Positions 46,573-58,769 of a DNA stretch of 64,000 nucleotides are shown here, in pieces (within the stretch, counting starts at the first letter, position 1; each line of letters starts with the position of its first letter). The position numbers were made by a program, and so were the translations under genes. The notes below the pieces were generated by a model. It did no database searches and was not told the DNA's origin. It saw only the letters and a program-made list of their open reading frames with translations. Source of the stretch: Druceiella hillmani (taxonomy: Eukaryota; Arthropoda; Insecta; Lepidoptera; Hepialidae). Location: assembly GCA_039881145.1 (NCBI GenBank), contig JAYKKI010000152.1, positions 186,001-250,000 on the forward strand. Reading direction: 5' to 3'.

Positions 46573-49110
46573 CTAGCGAAGACTCGATTTGTCCTCGACC
46601 ACGGGAGGTTCACGCGCTTTATAAATGTCATTCCAGAGATCTATCCTCTTCTTATAGGGATTCTGTACAAGACTCATAGAACTGTTGATGCGCAAACAGT
46701 TAACGTCATCGGCGGTAACTGGCTTCCACTTCACAGGGAGAAGCTCATCGGTCGAGGGCGTCGGGTCGCTGCAAAGATAATGTGCATTTTAATATGAAAC
46801 TTTATTGCGTCACTGGAAAGTTATGTCAATCTAATTTCAAGGGCTTTTTCATTTATCAGCTTTATACCAGACTTTTTTATATCTCTGCATCCAACCAGTC
46901 TTTGAGGGAATGCAAGGGATGCGAGTGAAGCAGATTAAGAAAAATCGATCAACAGACAAGTTATAAATTATAACATTAAAAAAATTAAATAAGATAATGG
47001 ATACACAATTAAATGAAACTACGTGATGTAGTATTATTTCTACTTTCTTTAATTTCTTTACCACGACCTAGGTTTCGTTGTATTACAACATCTTCAGGTG
47101 GGATATTAGCAAAGATCTTCTAATATCCCACCTGAAGATGAGAATAAGAATCTTTGCTAATATCCCACCTGAATATGTTGTAATACAACGAAACCTAGGT
47201 CGTGGTAAAGAAATTAAAGAAAGTAGAAATAATACTACATCACGTAGTTTCATTTAATTGTGAATAATGAATTTCTACAAAATTAACGCCAAATATATTC
47301 AATAATGGATACAAATATAAACTGACAACTAGATACATATATAGTTAAACTCACCCAAATTTGGCAAAATTCGTCCACATCGTTGTGAGTCGATCGATCA
47401 TGAGCTGATCTTCTTCAGCAATCGATACGTTCGAGGCGCCTTGCTGGAACAGATAGCCCAACTCGTCAGCGTGACAGACGCCCGGGATGTCGGTGATACC
47501 GAGACGGCGCTTGTAGAAAGGCAGCCCGCCGTCGTACGCAAACTCATACAGGTAAACGGGCGCCGAGGAGGCGCGCGCTGCACTCGTCGCCGACCAAACG
47601 ATGTCGTTCATGTAGAACCTATCCGTAGCCAGTTGCACGAACTGCCCAATCGATTCGATAGAAGGCGACTCCGCACCGAAGTAGAACTCGGCGATGCGCC
47701 GCGACGCCCGCCGCCGCTCTTTGGACGTCGCGAACGGCAGCTCGGGGCGTACCAATTCCTCGAAGGCAGCCTCCAGCGCTTTGGGTAAATCCGGACTCGA
47801 TTTAAGGATCCTGTATATAATCATGCCGTCGTCCGTATTGAAGCCCATCAGTACGGGCACTCGATACGTCCTAGACATATTAGACGGCGGCCTCGTCAGC
47901 ACGGAATCGATGCCGGGAAGCTCTCTCTCGACGCAGGGCGCAAAAGGCAGCTTAAAACCAGCCCACGGTGGTTCCGCTCGCACGACCTCTTCAGCCGGGG
48001 TCTCTCTCAGGGTCTTCGCTATCTCGGCGGGACGGTCGCCGGGCGCTCCCAGCGATCGCGCCAACGCCGTCGCGCGTCTGCGAGCATCGTAGTTTATGGC
48101 CCATTCCGAGAAAATGGAGCCGCTCTGCATTATGGCGCGGCGAAAGAGGCCGTGCGCGGCTGGCGACAGGACGAGCGCTTCTATGGACGTCGCACCCGCG
48201 CTTTGGCCGAATACGGTAACGGCATCACGGTCACCACCAAAAGCGGCAATGTTGTCACGTACCCATCGCAGAGCTTGTATCATGTCTTTAAGACCGGCGT
48301 TGCCAGGAGCGTCACGCTCACCTAAGCAAACGAAACCGAGCGGGCCGAGGCGATAGTTGAAGGTGACGAGGACCACGCCGTGACGGATCAACCGCTGCGG
48401 ACCGAAGTTTTGAGCGTTCCCGTCGCCGGAGCGATAGCCGCCGCCGTGGACGTAGACCATGACGGGTGCTGCGGCCGCTCCCCGCGGTCTGTACACGTTC
48501 ACCACGAGACAGTCGATGCTGCCCACCACCTTCCCGTTATACGATTTCTGCAGACACCTGACATCGTTCCGAGTCGCATCCAACGGCAGGTTCCACGTAG
48601 GTACACTGTATATACCCTGCATTTTTATTTTGATTAATATTATAGTAACCGTTGTCATACCATTACATACATAATTATCAACAAAGCGTGACACATATAC
48701 ACGGTTTATTGATAATTCTTTTGATAATAAAAGTGCCTAGTAATGTGTCTCCAATCAAACTATTGTCAGGAAATCAAAAATATTTTCCAAAGTTTAAGTA
48801 CAATTTCGATATCCGGTTCAACATCCACTCGTCCCCATTCGAAACCCACCGATTCTCATGAGTATGCGTTTGACAAAATATTGCATCAACAATTATAATT
48901 ATTCATACTTGGATACACAATCTATAGAAATATTTTTTATTTGTAAACAATACTTGAATCTAAAACCGGTAAATTGTATTTAAAGACCTTTTACAAAATT
49001 CTAATCCTAAAAACAATATTTATTACAACAGTTGTAGAAGTTTGAAGTATTTTGCTCCTATTCTAAATATGTGTGTATAAAACAACGAAAAACATATCCG
49101 TAGCTAAAAA

Positions 49111-49179
<69 letters not shown>

Positions 49180-50787
49180 CGTAAGAATCTGTAATTATGA
49201 CTTGCCGAATTAAATAAAACTTTCTAGAAGAGCCAGGAAGATATATTCTTACAAATTTTGTAAAAAATAAATTCGCTACAATGCGTACTGCATCGGAAGT
49301 GTAATATAGAGATAGTGATGTATTATTCACTCTAAATATGAAAAACTAACCCAAGAGTAACTCGGGCAAAGACTTTTTAATTTTGTTTACAAAAGTTTTT
49401 CATTGTCAAATATAAATGAAAATTTAATATTGTTTTAACGATTTCCAAAACACTTATCTTCGAGCTAAATTATACGTAACACATCCAGTAGATGACGTGT
49501 GAGATAGTATGTACACGCATACAAAAGGAAACAAGTAACTGTGTCGATTAGTAATGACGGAAATTAGTATTTATCGGAAATACGTAATGCCCCTCACTAT
49601 AAACGTATTATGACGACTTTAATAAGGCAGTGACGTCATCGTTACAATCGTGTCCGATTCGATAAATTTATTACCTCAACAGGAAGACAATTTCCGCGGT
49701 TTCGCGAGATAACGATTGCGATTGTGAGGTTTTTTGCGACCACTCATTGAGTTACAACGTCACGCGAGTGCGGTGAAACAAAACGTAAACGATTTGTTTC
49801 GCGCGTATGCGCATTATGGTCGCATATAATTATGGTCACTACTAACAATTACGGTCACACCTTACTTAATCTTCATCACCCTACCTACCCAATTATGGTC
49901 ACACCTTACTTAATCTTCATCACCCTACCTACCCAATTATGGTCACACCTTACTTAATCTTCATCACCCTACCTACCCAATTATGGTCACACCTTACTTA
50001 ATCTTCATCATCAAAATTGAAAATACAATTTAGATATTTAGATTCGAAAAAATAACAAAATGTTTATCTTTCAAATATTTTAGGAGCGTCACCAAAAAGA
50101 ACATGTTTTTTATTAAGCAGTAATGTAAAATAAACAGTGAACGATGCGTCAAAGTAATTACATCCATCGTTGCAATATTTAATTACATAAAAGATAATGT
50201 GCCCGTGAGAAAATTGCGCTAAATATATTTAGGTATTCCGATGTGTAGTTAGCAGTGTGCGATAAGTTAGATTGGTAACTTGGTAACAAATATCATCTTC
50301 AATACTATAGTATCATAAAGTAAACCATTTTTTAGATTCACTTATTCTGGTACCCAATCTTCTATTAATAAAGGCTAAGAAACAATTATTCTACTCTGGC
50401 ACCACTACTTCCTACTCTGAGATAAAACTCTGTATAAATAACCTAGTAGTAAGGACCCTATAATATTTACTAATTGTCAACACCTTATTACGAGCTAATT
50501 AAACATTTTAGAAGTAAGTAAATCACTAAAAAAAATAAATACTTCATTGAAAAATATTAACTAGCATATTAGGTAAACAGATAAAAATACTTAACCTGAA
50601 ACCTGTGTTCAGAATCGGATAAATTGGCGTAAGGTATTCCCAGGAACATGTCATAGTCGCCGTCGTCAGCCTTGAGGCCGCACACTTCGCCCTGCCCCAG
50701 CGAGACCGGCGGCCGACCCGCGCACGTCCCTCTGGAAGCGGGCAGCGCGGCTAGTAGTGCCGCCAGCACAAACAGCGCACTACGCAT
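46573..50787 (-). CDS. Secreted carboxyl/cholinesterase CCE-B, three coding exons
   Basis: Alpha/beta-hydrolase esterase, probably secreted; the substrate is unknown. Coding exons: 50787-50596 (64 codons, phase 0), 48616-47355 (phase 2) and 46768-46573; total 1650 nt, 549 residues. Exon 1 gives a clean signal peptide (MRSALFVLAALLAALPASRG) and FLGIPYA. The large exon carries HGGGY (His 121), IDCLVVNVYRP, GQSAG (Ser 203), GFNTDDG with Asp 327 as acid where most members have Glu, and GVCHADELGYLF (His 446). The C-terminal exon opens DPTPSTDELLPVKW. Triad and oxyanion hole are intact, so an active enzyme is likely. Exon 2 is far more GC-rich than CCE-A and its surroundings. A foldback element occupies half of the last intron, and (TA)n plus a 44-bp tandem repeat lie in intron 1. 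Confidence 0.93.
47006..47301 (-). mobile_element. Foldback family F1, copy inside the last intron of CCE-B
   Basis: The short terminus (CAATTAAATG) lies at the left and the long terminus (AACGCCAAATATATTCAA) at the right, so the orientation is opposite to the 33073 and 39753 copies. TAATGGATACA flanks both sides (46995-47005, 47303-47313). The centre has an extra partial duplication of the GATATTAGC...CACCTGAAGATG block. It makes up about half of the 586-bp intron 46769-47354. Confidence 0.85.
49112..49176. repeat. (TA)n microsatellite in CCE-B intron 1
   Basis: About 32 TA units. Confidence 0.95.
49847..50010. repeat. 44-bp tandem repeat, 3.7 units, in CCE-B intron 1
   Basis: Unit AATTATGGTCACACCTTACT plus TAATCTTCATCACCCTACCTACCC, starting at 49847, 49891, 49935 and 49979. 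Copies are nearly identical. Confidence 0.95.
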
Positions 50788-50816
50788 CGTGCGACCGTCT
50801 CACAAGCGACTACGGA

Positions 50817-50836
50817 CTGATAGCGAATTCGCTAGT
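50817..50836 (-). promoter_or_regulatory. Candidate initiator of CCE-B within a palindrome
   Basis: On the minus strand a TCAGT initiator-like sequence sits about 35 bp upstream of the CCE-B start codon, next to the perfect 14-bp palindrome TAGCGAATTCGCTA (50821-50834). No strong TATA box was found. Confidence 0.35.
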
Positions 50837-50887
50837 CGATTCATTTGTACACCGCCTAGAGGTCAAATCACACTCATGTCCACACTG

Positions 50888-52311
50888 TGTTAGGGAGTTC
50901 CCCTAGCGGCACACTCGTGCTGACACTGAGTGACGGACTTCCCTAGTAAACTTAAGGATTTTTTTGAGATAAATAAAAAACTAATTGAAAATTGAATTTT
51001 TATTGCCTATTAATAAATAGTCGACAAAGTAAAAATCAAATCAAATTAACAGAATTAGTAATATGAATTACAAAATTATCTTTAATGACGATATATTCTG
51101 GTTATAGAATTTGAAAGTACATAAGAGGCACTTTGTTTATTATTTTATTGAACACAAATAATAAACTCCTACAATTTGACAGTCTCACACAATTATGACA
51201 AGACTACGTGAGGCCGGCGCAGACTTTGCGGGCGCAGCCTTGATAATTCAATATTAAATTTAATATTGATCTATGGACTCTAGGCGAATAGCGCAAACGC
51301 CCTGAGTAGAAAGTATTTATTATGTTCGATTGTAATATTGTAAACTCCTATTTATTTTTGCAGGATCAGCTTTTTTTGAAATTCCTTCCCATGTTTTTAC
51401 TTGTTTCTTTAAATTCCTTCTTGTTCCCTTTCCTTTCTATTACGCGACGAATTAAATGTAAACTTCAGTTTTTCCAAATTTTTCTTTCTTGCTTCTGAAC
51501 AGTAAGTCAAAATGTTTTGAGAAATATCAACGTTTGTGGTTATTGAGTGATTACTATGATGTACATTTACACGTTAGAACTTGGTTCAATTTATTTAGTG
51601 AAAAATGTTTACATTGCTTCAAAAAAGGATTTTTATGCTCTACGGGATAAATCTCAGTGTATTTAAAGTGTATTTAAACGAAAAACAGCTTTTTCGAGCC
51701 ATTTTATTTAATGCTTCAACGATGAGGCCTGCAATATCATAATTCTTTTATCAACTCCTGCATTTTCCCTGATCCACACGTCATATTGATAAAGGTACTT
51801 AAGCACTATTTACAAGGCTTCATAAAAATCCTGTTTATTAGTTGCAAATGTTTCATTGAAGTGAGCTTCCCTATTTGTTCTACAACTTTAACAGCTAGAA
51901 TTTTTTTCGATCACTGTAGTTAATGTTAGAATTGAGGGAAAAGTGTTTTAGTGCGTTTTTTCAGGATTCAAAAAACAACATTTCTGTATGACTTATTAAA
52001 AGCTACAGTCCATACTAGAGCCGTATATTCTCTGGTTTTCAGTAATAACTCAAAATGTCTAGCTATAAAGTTACAATAAACATTTTTACCGCCTGTTTCT
52101 TTTTCAGTACAGCTATGAGGAATTTGAAATACCAATGTAGGGTTGAAAGCTAACTAAAACTCCTTTTTCCTCAATGATGCACATTGATTTTACTAATTTT
52201 ATTATATGGTTGATTGACTGTTTTCTGTATTTTGGTGGAAATATTTTGTTTTACCAGCAAATTTCGTATACGATATAACCTCTTTTCAACCGCTAATAAT
52301 GGTTATTTTAC
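50888..52311. other. Intergenic region upstream of CCE-B
   Basis: AT-rich; no coding exon could be supported. Confidence 0.4.
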
Positions 52312-52409
52312 TGTCTTCTCTTGGGTACACCATATTTTAAACTAGCTCTTCTTATAGATACTTCTTTGAACATTACCTTACCGAAAGCTTCTTTTAAATT
52401 ACATCCATC
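52312..52409 (-). pseudogene. Possible psq/pogo-type helix-turn-helix scrap
   Basis: The minus strand reads NLKEAFGKVMFKEVSIRRAS and then LKYGVPKR before a stop. This resembles the psq-type HTH of pogo transposases (LxxAxxxV...SIRxAAxxYGVPxxTL). Nothing convincing follows in either direction. Confidence 0.35.
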
Positions 52410-52883
52410 CTTTTATTCTGGTTTCTTGTCAATTTTATCTAACAGAAATTTGACCAGGACCCATTTCGAAAATATAAATATAACAAATATAAAATAAATA
52501 TCACTCAAGATAAAAATAATGCAATTCGGTGTTGAGGGAAACTATTTCGCTCGACACCAGGAGATGGCTATTATTTGAACGAAAGAAACAAAAGATGTAA
52601 AATGAATTCTTGGTGTCTATAAAATCGTTTTTTTAATAATTAAAATACATTGTTCACCGTAGTTTTATACGCATACTGGTTTCAAGATTACATGATGCAA
52701 TATGCTCAATAGCAATCCGACAAACGGACGACTTCTTTTATTACTGCTTGATAGTGGAACATGTCATTGCGTTCTCATTATATTACTCCCATCCTCATCT
52801 CCTACGCAAAACTCATATGAATTGTATCCGGTGGTAGGTGGCTTCCGATCTTAAGGGAACTTCCTCTGTACTAAAATAGAATA

Positions 52884-53240
52884 TCACCATCAATTAATTT
52901 TTGTATATTCTTAATTCCACTCCGATCAATTCCTTGATTAATAAATATATAAAATAGCTTCGATGGAATGTGCAGTCTTGTCTTGTTACAGCTATATTTT
53001 TATAAAAAAATGTCCAGTTTACAATTTATATTCCCAGTCTAAATATGCTGCAACTAGCGATATCAATTAATTTTGGTATATTCATTAAATCAATTAATTT
53101 TGGTATATTCTTAATTCCACTCCGAGCAATTCCTTGATTAACAAATATACGAAATAGCTTCGATGGAATATGCAGTCTTGTCTTTTTATATTCTCCATCG
53201 AAATCTGCCGCATCCAGCGACATAATTGCAACGTTAGGAA
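52884..53240. repeat. Direct duplication with shared 60-70 bp blocks
   Basis: ATCAATTAATTTTTGTATAT ... TTAATTCCACTCCGATCAAT ... AGCTTCGATGGAATGTGCAG at 52892-52984 recurs at 53086-53180. TTACAATTTATATTC...GCTGCAACTAGCGA and TATATTCTCCATCG...GCCGCATCCAGCGA also pair. Confidence 0.75.
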
Positions 53241-53379
53241 ACTTTTATTGTACCGCCCTTTGATATATTCACAAAATATTTAGATAATTTGGAAAATTGC
53301 ACTATTGTAAGCATCGAAATTCGCCGCAACGTGATATAATAACCAATAACGAGATAAGTACTAATAACGAGATAAGTAC

Positions 53380-54040
53380 TTCTATTCACATTAAGATATT
53401 ACTAATCCCCTAAACAAATACCTTCTATTCGCATTAAGATATTACTAATCCCCTAAACAAATATCTTCTATTCGCATTAAGATATTACTAATCCCCTAAA
53501 CAAATACCTTCTATTCTCATTAAGATATTACTAATCCCCTAAACAAACACATTCTATTCGGATTAAGATATTACTAATCCCCTAAACAAATACCTTCTAT
53601 TCTCATTAAGATATTGCTAATCCCCTCAACAAATATCTTCTATTCGCATTAAGATATTACTAATCCCCTAAACAAATACCTTCTATTCGCATTAAGATAT
53701 TACTAATCCCCTAAACAAATATCTTCTATTCGCATTAAGATATTACTAATCCCCTAAACAAATACCTTCTATTCTCATTAAGATATTGCTAATCCCCTAA
53801 ACAAATATCTTCTATTCGCATTAAGATATTACTAATCCCCTAAACAAATACCTTCTGTTCGCATTAAGATATTACTAATCCCCTAAACAAATACCTTCTA
53901 TTCGCATTAAGATATTACTAATCCCCTAAACAAATACCTTCTATTCGCATTAAGATATTACTAATCCCCTAAACAAACACATTCTATTCGGATTAAGATA
54001 TTACTAATCCCCTAAACAAATACTTTCAATTCGCATTAAG
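53380..54040. repeat. 43-bp tandem array, about 15 units
   Basis: Unit TTCTATTCGCATTAAGATAT plus TACTAATCCCCTAAACAAATACC. Variants alternate (TTCGCATT, TTCTCATT, TTCGGATT; ATACC, ATATC, ACACA) in a pattern suggesting higher-order duplication. Confidence 0.95.
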
Positions 54041-55121
54041 GTAAACTTTTGTGACACATATATCTCCGCGACCCCTTCAATGTCATACATAACAGAGAGG
54101 GTACCCTCTCACAGCAATAACAACATGACGCAGTCTTTTTTGCTCATTGGCCTCGTGGTACATTGCAAATGCCTATTCAGTCACTTATGACATTTAAAAA
54201 AAACCGGTTTATAATCGGCAAGTATCGAGTGAACACAGTTGTAGCTAGATTTATAAAAATAATCAATTAATGATCGTTGATCTTGTGATGTTCATAAATA
54301 TTCCGTGAAAGACATAGATTTTATTCAGGTGTCAAATATTTTTGTTCTTTCGCTTATACTCCTTCGTTGCATATGAGCTTAATAAAAGCTCCACAACTAA
54401 GCCATAGGCAAAGTTCTACCATCGTGTAAGTAGCTGTATTATGCCAGCATTGAAAAATTGAAAGTCTATGTGATTCCGAATAACGCTTCCTATAGTTTGT
54501 TGAGAATAAGTCAAATGTTTAATAGAAATGCAAAACCTGGTAAATACTGTTTCCGGCATTTCATCATGAACCAACCATTGCATATTCGATGCAAAAGATA
54601 CATATTTGACGCAAAAGGTTCTTAAAATAAATCGTGAAGGGCCATCCATTTTTTATTACCTATAACAAATCTTATACAGAAATGGGTCGTAGTTGCTAAA
54701 ACAAAAAAGTGTTTAAAGCTTTATTTAGAAATTTCTGGTTTAATTTTTTTATTTTGAATTTTTAAAAAATAATTTTCTTTAACAGGGAAATGTAACCGCC
54801 TACGAAAGTTACTCATGAAAAAACAATTACTTTATAGTATATGGAGGCATCATACGCTTATAAAACGAATAAAAAATGTCTCCAGATAGCGCCAGCGTGC
54901 GGACAATAAAAAGGCGGATCGAAAAAAAAACAGGTTCGTTTATAAAAAGACAAGGCCGTTGCTTGTTGGAATGTAGACAAGGCCATTACTTGCCTTCCGA
55001 TGATTACTTTTGAAGCACTAATGACTTATCTATTTAATATAAAGTCATCGCACAAACATAATTACTTAAATATCGAAGATATACCAACTATTATCAACAA
55101 TGAAAAAAATTATATTTAAAA
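54041..55121. other. Intergenic, nothing recognised
   Basis: A 77-codon minus-strand frame (54416-54649) has no recognisable domain. Confidence 0.4.
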
Positions 55122-55126
55122 TATTC
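55122..55126. repeat. 5-bp target-site duplication, left (TATTC)
   Basis: Same as 58770-58774, directly outside the two LTRs. Confidence 0.85.
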
Positions 55127-55427
55127 TGTGTGAGACGACAGGCAGTAGTCAAAACCACGCGCTTGACTGTCACTGAATTGGAGGAATCGATGTTCACCAT
55201 ATCTTTTACTATTACTTAAATACAGGTTACTCGAACTATTAGCCAAACCGATGAATTTATCGAATTGATGAATTCATCTGATGAACTCATATTTTTTCAG
55301 TTTCCTTCCCCTGACCATTCTTATATGCTGCCAAGTTGACCCATTGTGGCCGCCGGTTGTCACGCCAGGGGTTTATAAACCCACAGCCGCCCAATCGTCG
55401 CGTTGGTTACTAAAGTCGTCCGAAACA
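55127..55427 (-). repeat. 3' LTR of the BEL/Pao element
   Basis: On the minus strand it runs from TGTTTCGGACGAC to about GTCGTCTCACACA. It pairs with 58393-58769 through GACGACA, CCGCGCTTGACT/CACGCGCTTGACT, TATTACTTA(A/T)ATACAG, CGCCAGGGGTTTAT(A/G)AAC and CGTCGCGTTG. It is about 76 bp shorter than the other LTR. A purine-rich GGCGGGAGAGA lies immediately upstream on the element strand, as a polypurine tract. Confidence 0.85.
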
Positions 55428-55449
55428 TCTCTCCCGCCGTGCGTCATCC

Positions 55450-57195
55450 GTCGGGACATTGCATCCATTTGTCGGTGGAGTACAACCTGATCGGTAGATT
55501 GGGTCACTAGTTTCTTTGCGAGTCTACTTAGAGAGTGCCTCCCTTTTTACGCACGTCAGCTGCTTTAAGAACTTCCGTCTGCGCCTGGATAGGTAGCTGT
55601 CACAAAGACCTTGGGCCAAGTGTTCTGTGGTAGTGTACTTTCGACGATGAGGACCACTTTGCTGATCTTCATGGCCAGGCTGCGGCTGCGGGGCTCCCGC
55701 CGATGTTGTAGTCCGAGAATGCCGTTTTTCAGTCGAATATTTTTTCAAATAACAAAGTTATATTTCTCTTCTCCGGTAATTTCACTGTACGTGGGTTTTT
55801 CTGTAGGGTACCTACCCTGTGGAGTCTTGGAGTAGAATTTTGAATCCCGAAACCATCTGTGGTTCGCGTCGAACCTTGGGAGTACATCTCTAGTCGCGTC
55901 ATTGGCTACGTTAAGTTTGGTCGGCGCCCACTGCCACTCGCTGACTGTACTGTTTTATTTTGTGGTGTGTTTGTGGGATAGCAAACCAGTAAAGTACGGC
56001 GAAGTACGCGGTCTCGCTGGCGTCCACAAAGACGTGAAGTTGAAGTGACATATCGGTAACGGGTGGAGAATAGCTAAGTTAACATCTCGTATGGTGACAT
56101 CGCTTAGATTTTCGAGATATTTCATCCAGTCTTTCCATTGCATTGCGAGGTCAGAGTCTATTTTTTGGTCCCCCTCTGTACTCCATCGCCATACCTCTTG
56201 TAGTATTTGGCTCAGATTATAACAGATGAAGCTAGTCTGAACGGATTGAATAGCGACATAATAATTTTCAATGATTCGTGCTTCGTAGGCGCGTCGCTCA
56301 GTAGTACTGCAGGCGATACTCGGACCAAGACCATATAGAATCCGAGCTCTTTTGTATTGAGTTTCCAAATAAGATCGAGTACTCGTTCCATCTTTGCTCC
56401 ATCGCATAGATCGATTGTCGGCCTTAGTGATGTATTACGACTTAGCTCTCGTAGTACTTCTTGCGAGTTTAAAGTCCATTGCCTTAGTTCGAAGTTGCCA
56501 CGGAGTTGTAAATCACGTACTTGATTGATATCTTGAAACTAATTGACGTCTTGATAACTTCTTTTATAATTACGTAGCTGTCTAGGTAGTCATTGACATA
56601 ACGGTTGTTTATTATAGCGGAAACGGCTTCGGGGTGTGTCTCACTTAATTTCGACTCATATTCTTCACAAATACGGCTGTCGAACATGTAGCACCGAAGA
56701 TGAGAGACGTAATTCTGTATTCTCGAGGATGGCCCGCACCGTGTTGAAACAGATACATGAGTACATTCCTGTCTTGCGGTTGTATCTTGACTCGCTAAAC
56801 ATCTTGGCTATTTCAGCTAATAGCAATGGGGTTTAAAACCTTAAGCACATTCTGGCTCCTGGTAGAGACCGCAGAAAGCCGGTCTAGTTAGAAAGTGGTC
56901 GTTGAGCGGGACTCCATTCGTTCTCGTTGCGGCATCGTGACAATTTTTATCTTCCCTTGCTTCTTTAGATTTAATACGATGAATTGCGGTAGGTATAACG
57001 TGGTGTTTTCATTTTCATTTTCTGGAGCGAGCTCAGCGTATTCTTTTTCTACGAGAACATCCATCTGTTGGCAATACTTCTCCTTTATGACTGGATTTCT
57101 GCTAAGTCTCCATTCCGTATTTATCAGCCGTTTCATCGTGTTATCGTAGTTATTAGACAATACGATATTATCTTGTTTTCTTAAAAATGACACTC
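55450..57195 (-). pseudogene. BEL/Pao pol remnant
   Basis: 57193-56888 encodes the N-terminal part of the reverse transcriptase (NYDNTMKRLINTEWRL, NPVIKEKYCQQM, LPQFIVLNLKKQGKIKIV). The catalytic palm continues around 56690-56540 with ICEEYESKLSETHPEAV and RYVNDYLDSY, where Asn replaces the first Asp of the YVDD box. 56407-55955 holds a 150-codon frame (RARILYGLGPSIA, DWMKYLENLSDVTIRD) from the thumb/RNase H side. About 55930-55830 reads VSEWQWAPTKLNVANDATRD, and 55690-55560 matches the C-terminal end (LPQNTWPKVFVTATYPGADG). Stops and frameshifts are frequent. It would not encode a working polyprotein. Confidence 0.8.
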
Positions 57196-57475
57196 AGTAA
57201 AACCTTTCTTCTGTCTCTATCAATCATTCAGTACTTTAAACGCTCGTTTTGCGGGTTCACTTTGCGACCTCCTCGACCTTGTTGTGCGGCAGAGTGGTTG
57301 AACCAGCGATATCTCAGTTTCTCAATTATTGTCTTCATAATCTCAGGGTAGCGTAGATAGTGAACTCTGCCGAGAGTTCGAAGTATCGCTAGCCTATTGG
57401 ATACGCGGCTCGCGAAGATGCAGATGCAGATAACCGTTCTATCTCATCGAGGACAATAGAATCCGGTCTACCGAA

Positions 57476-58354
57476 TTAACATTCGGGTGTATTCACGATA
57501 ACAAGCACACTCGAATTGTTAAATAAGAGACTTACAGCTTCTCTCGGAGTTCCTCTGAGGTTGCGATGTAATCTCGTCATGTGTACTACTTCTGTAAGAG
57601 TGGCCAGCGACTCTTCCAGTGGCAAGCCGGTCTTTATGTGCGCCATTGAAGGTAGATAAGTCAACGTGCCTGGAGCATGTGACTGTTGTTCAGTAGATGC
57701 AAGTTCGGAGAAGTTGACTTGTGGTTGGCGCGTAGCTATAGCGTTAGCTTCCACTGGTACAGGTTACAACTGTGTCACTATAGCGTGTTCTTCTCTCTGC
57801 GGACATGGATTGAATTGTATGGGCATTCTATTCAGGCCAGAATAGTCGACCACATTCTACTCCGACTTTTGAGTTTCTGTCTTCAGATGCCATAGTGTAG
57901 ACGGTTCGTCTGCGGTTCGATTCGGGTTTACTTTTAGTGCCATTCGCTGTTGGTATGACTCGTTCGCGACAGCCAGTAGGTAAGTCTGGCTTTCGCTTAG
58001 CCAAGTGTCGACTCAATGCACTGTATCCCCTTCTGTGATCACCGAGTCGTCTTCATTTTCATCTATTAATTTGGCTTCTATTACAGCCAAACAAGCAGCA
58101 GCAAGTCGACTTGCAGAGTTCTGTGACTTTGCAGTCTTAGTTCTGCTGTGTTTCGGTGATACTTTGTCTCGTCCAATGTTGTTGGCTGTAGGCGGTTCAA
58201 CTGTTTTCGCAGACGATATGTTTCTGATGTTAACATTTGTGCCCGTGCTTGCTTCTGACGAGTCTTTATGTGTAGTCGATTTGGTGATCGACACCGACGT
58301 CAGCGTTATCGTCTCCGTTGCAGCTCTCTCACTAGTAGATCTGGTGACGACCAT
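57476..58354 (-). pseudogene. BEL/Pao gag remnant
   Basis: 58354-58013 encodes the gag N-terminus (113 residues, MVVTRSTSERAATETI..., Ser/Thr-rich, then SRLAAACLAVIEAKLIDENE) and stops. 57754-57476 gives a second block with LHRNLRGTPREAVSLLF, typical of the BEL gag capsid region. The segment between is frameshifted. Confidence 0.7.
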
Positions 58355-58370
58355 GGTGCTGTTTCCTCAA

Positions 58371-58389
58371 GATCTGACTCGAAGAACCA
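58371..58389 (-). other. Candidate primer-binding site of the BEL/Pao element
   Basis: TGGTTCTTCGAGTCAGATC on the minus strand starts three bases after the 5' LTR and begins TGG, complementary to a tRNA 3' CCA. The priming tRNA was not identified. Confidence 0.55.
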
Positions 58390-58392
58390 CAA

Positions 58393-58769
58393 TGTGCGGG
58401 ACGACAAACCGTAGTCAGATCCCCGCGCTTGACTTTTGCTGGATTGATTGATACGGAGATCTACGTCACTGTTGACTATAAAGTCAGGAGAGAGCTTGTT
58501 GGGTCGATTACCAATGAATACTCTACGTCGGTATGAGACAACTTCTTTATTAATTAATTTAAAACTTATAAACTTTATTATTACTTATATACAGATTGCT
58601 TGAACTAATTATCGAACCGATAAATTGACCGAACTGGTGAACTAATGATTTTGCAATATCATGATCCATTTTATATGCCGCCAAGTTATGGCATTTTGTG
58701 CGCTCGCCAGGGGTTTATGAACTCACGGCTACCCGATCGTCGCGTTGATTACTGCAGTCGCCCGGAATA
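58393..58769 (-). repeat. 5' LTR of the BEL/Pao element
   Basis: Partner of 55127-55427. On the element strand it ends GTCGTCCCGCACA just before the primer-binding site. Confidence 0.85.

Larger units (their letters stand above)
55127..58769 (-). mobile_element. BEL/Pao LTR retrotransposon, decayed and internally deleted
   Basis: Two LTRs, a primer-binding-site-like TGG, gag and pol remnants in the correct order on the minus strand, a polypurine tract, and a perfect 5-bp target duplication (TATTC). At 3.6 kb it is about half the size of a complete BEL/Pao element; protease, much of the reverse transcriptase and most of the integrase are missing. The LTRs differ at many positions and in length, so the insertion is old. 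Confidence 0.85.

Noticed and set aside
47441..48356. Plus-strand open frames of 83-132 codons opposite CCE-B exon 2
   Set aside because: They are shadows of a GC-rich real exon on the other strand and show no family motifs.
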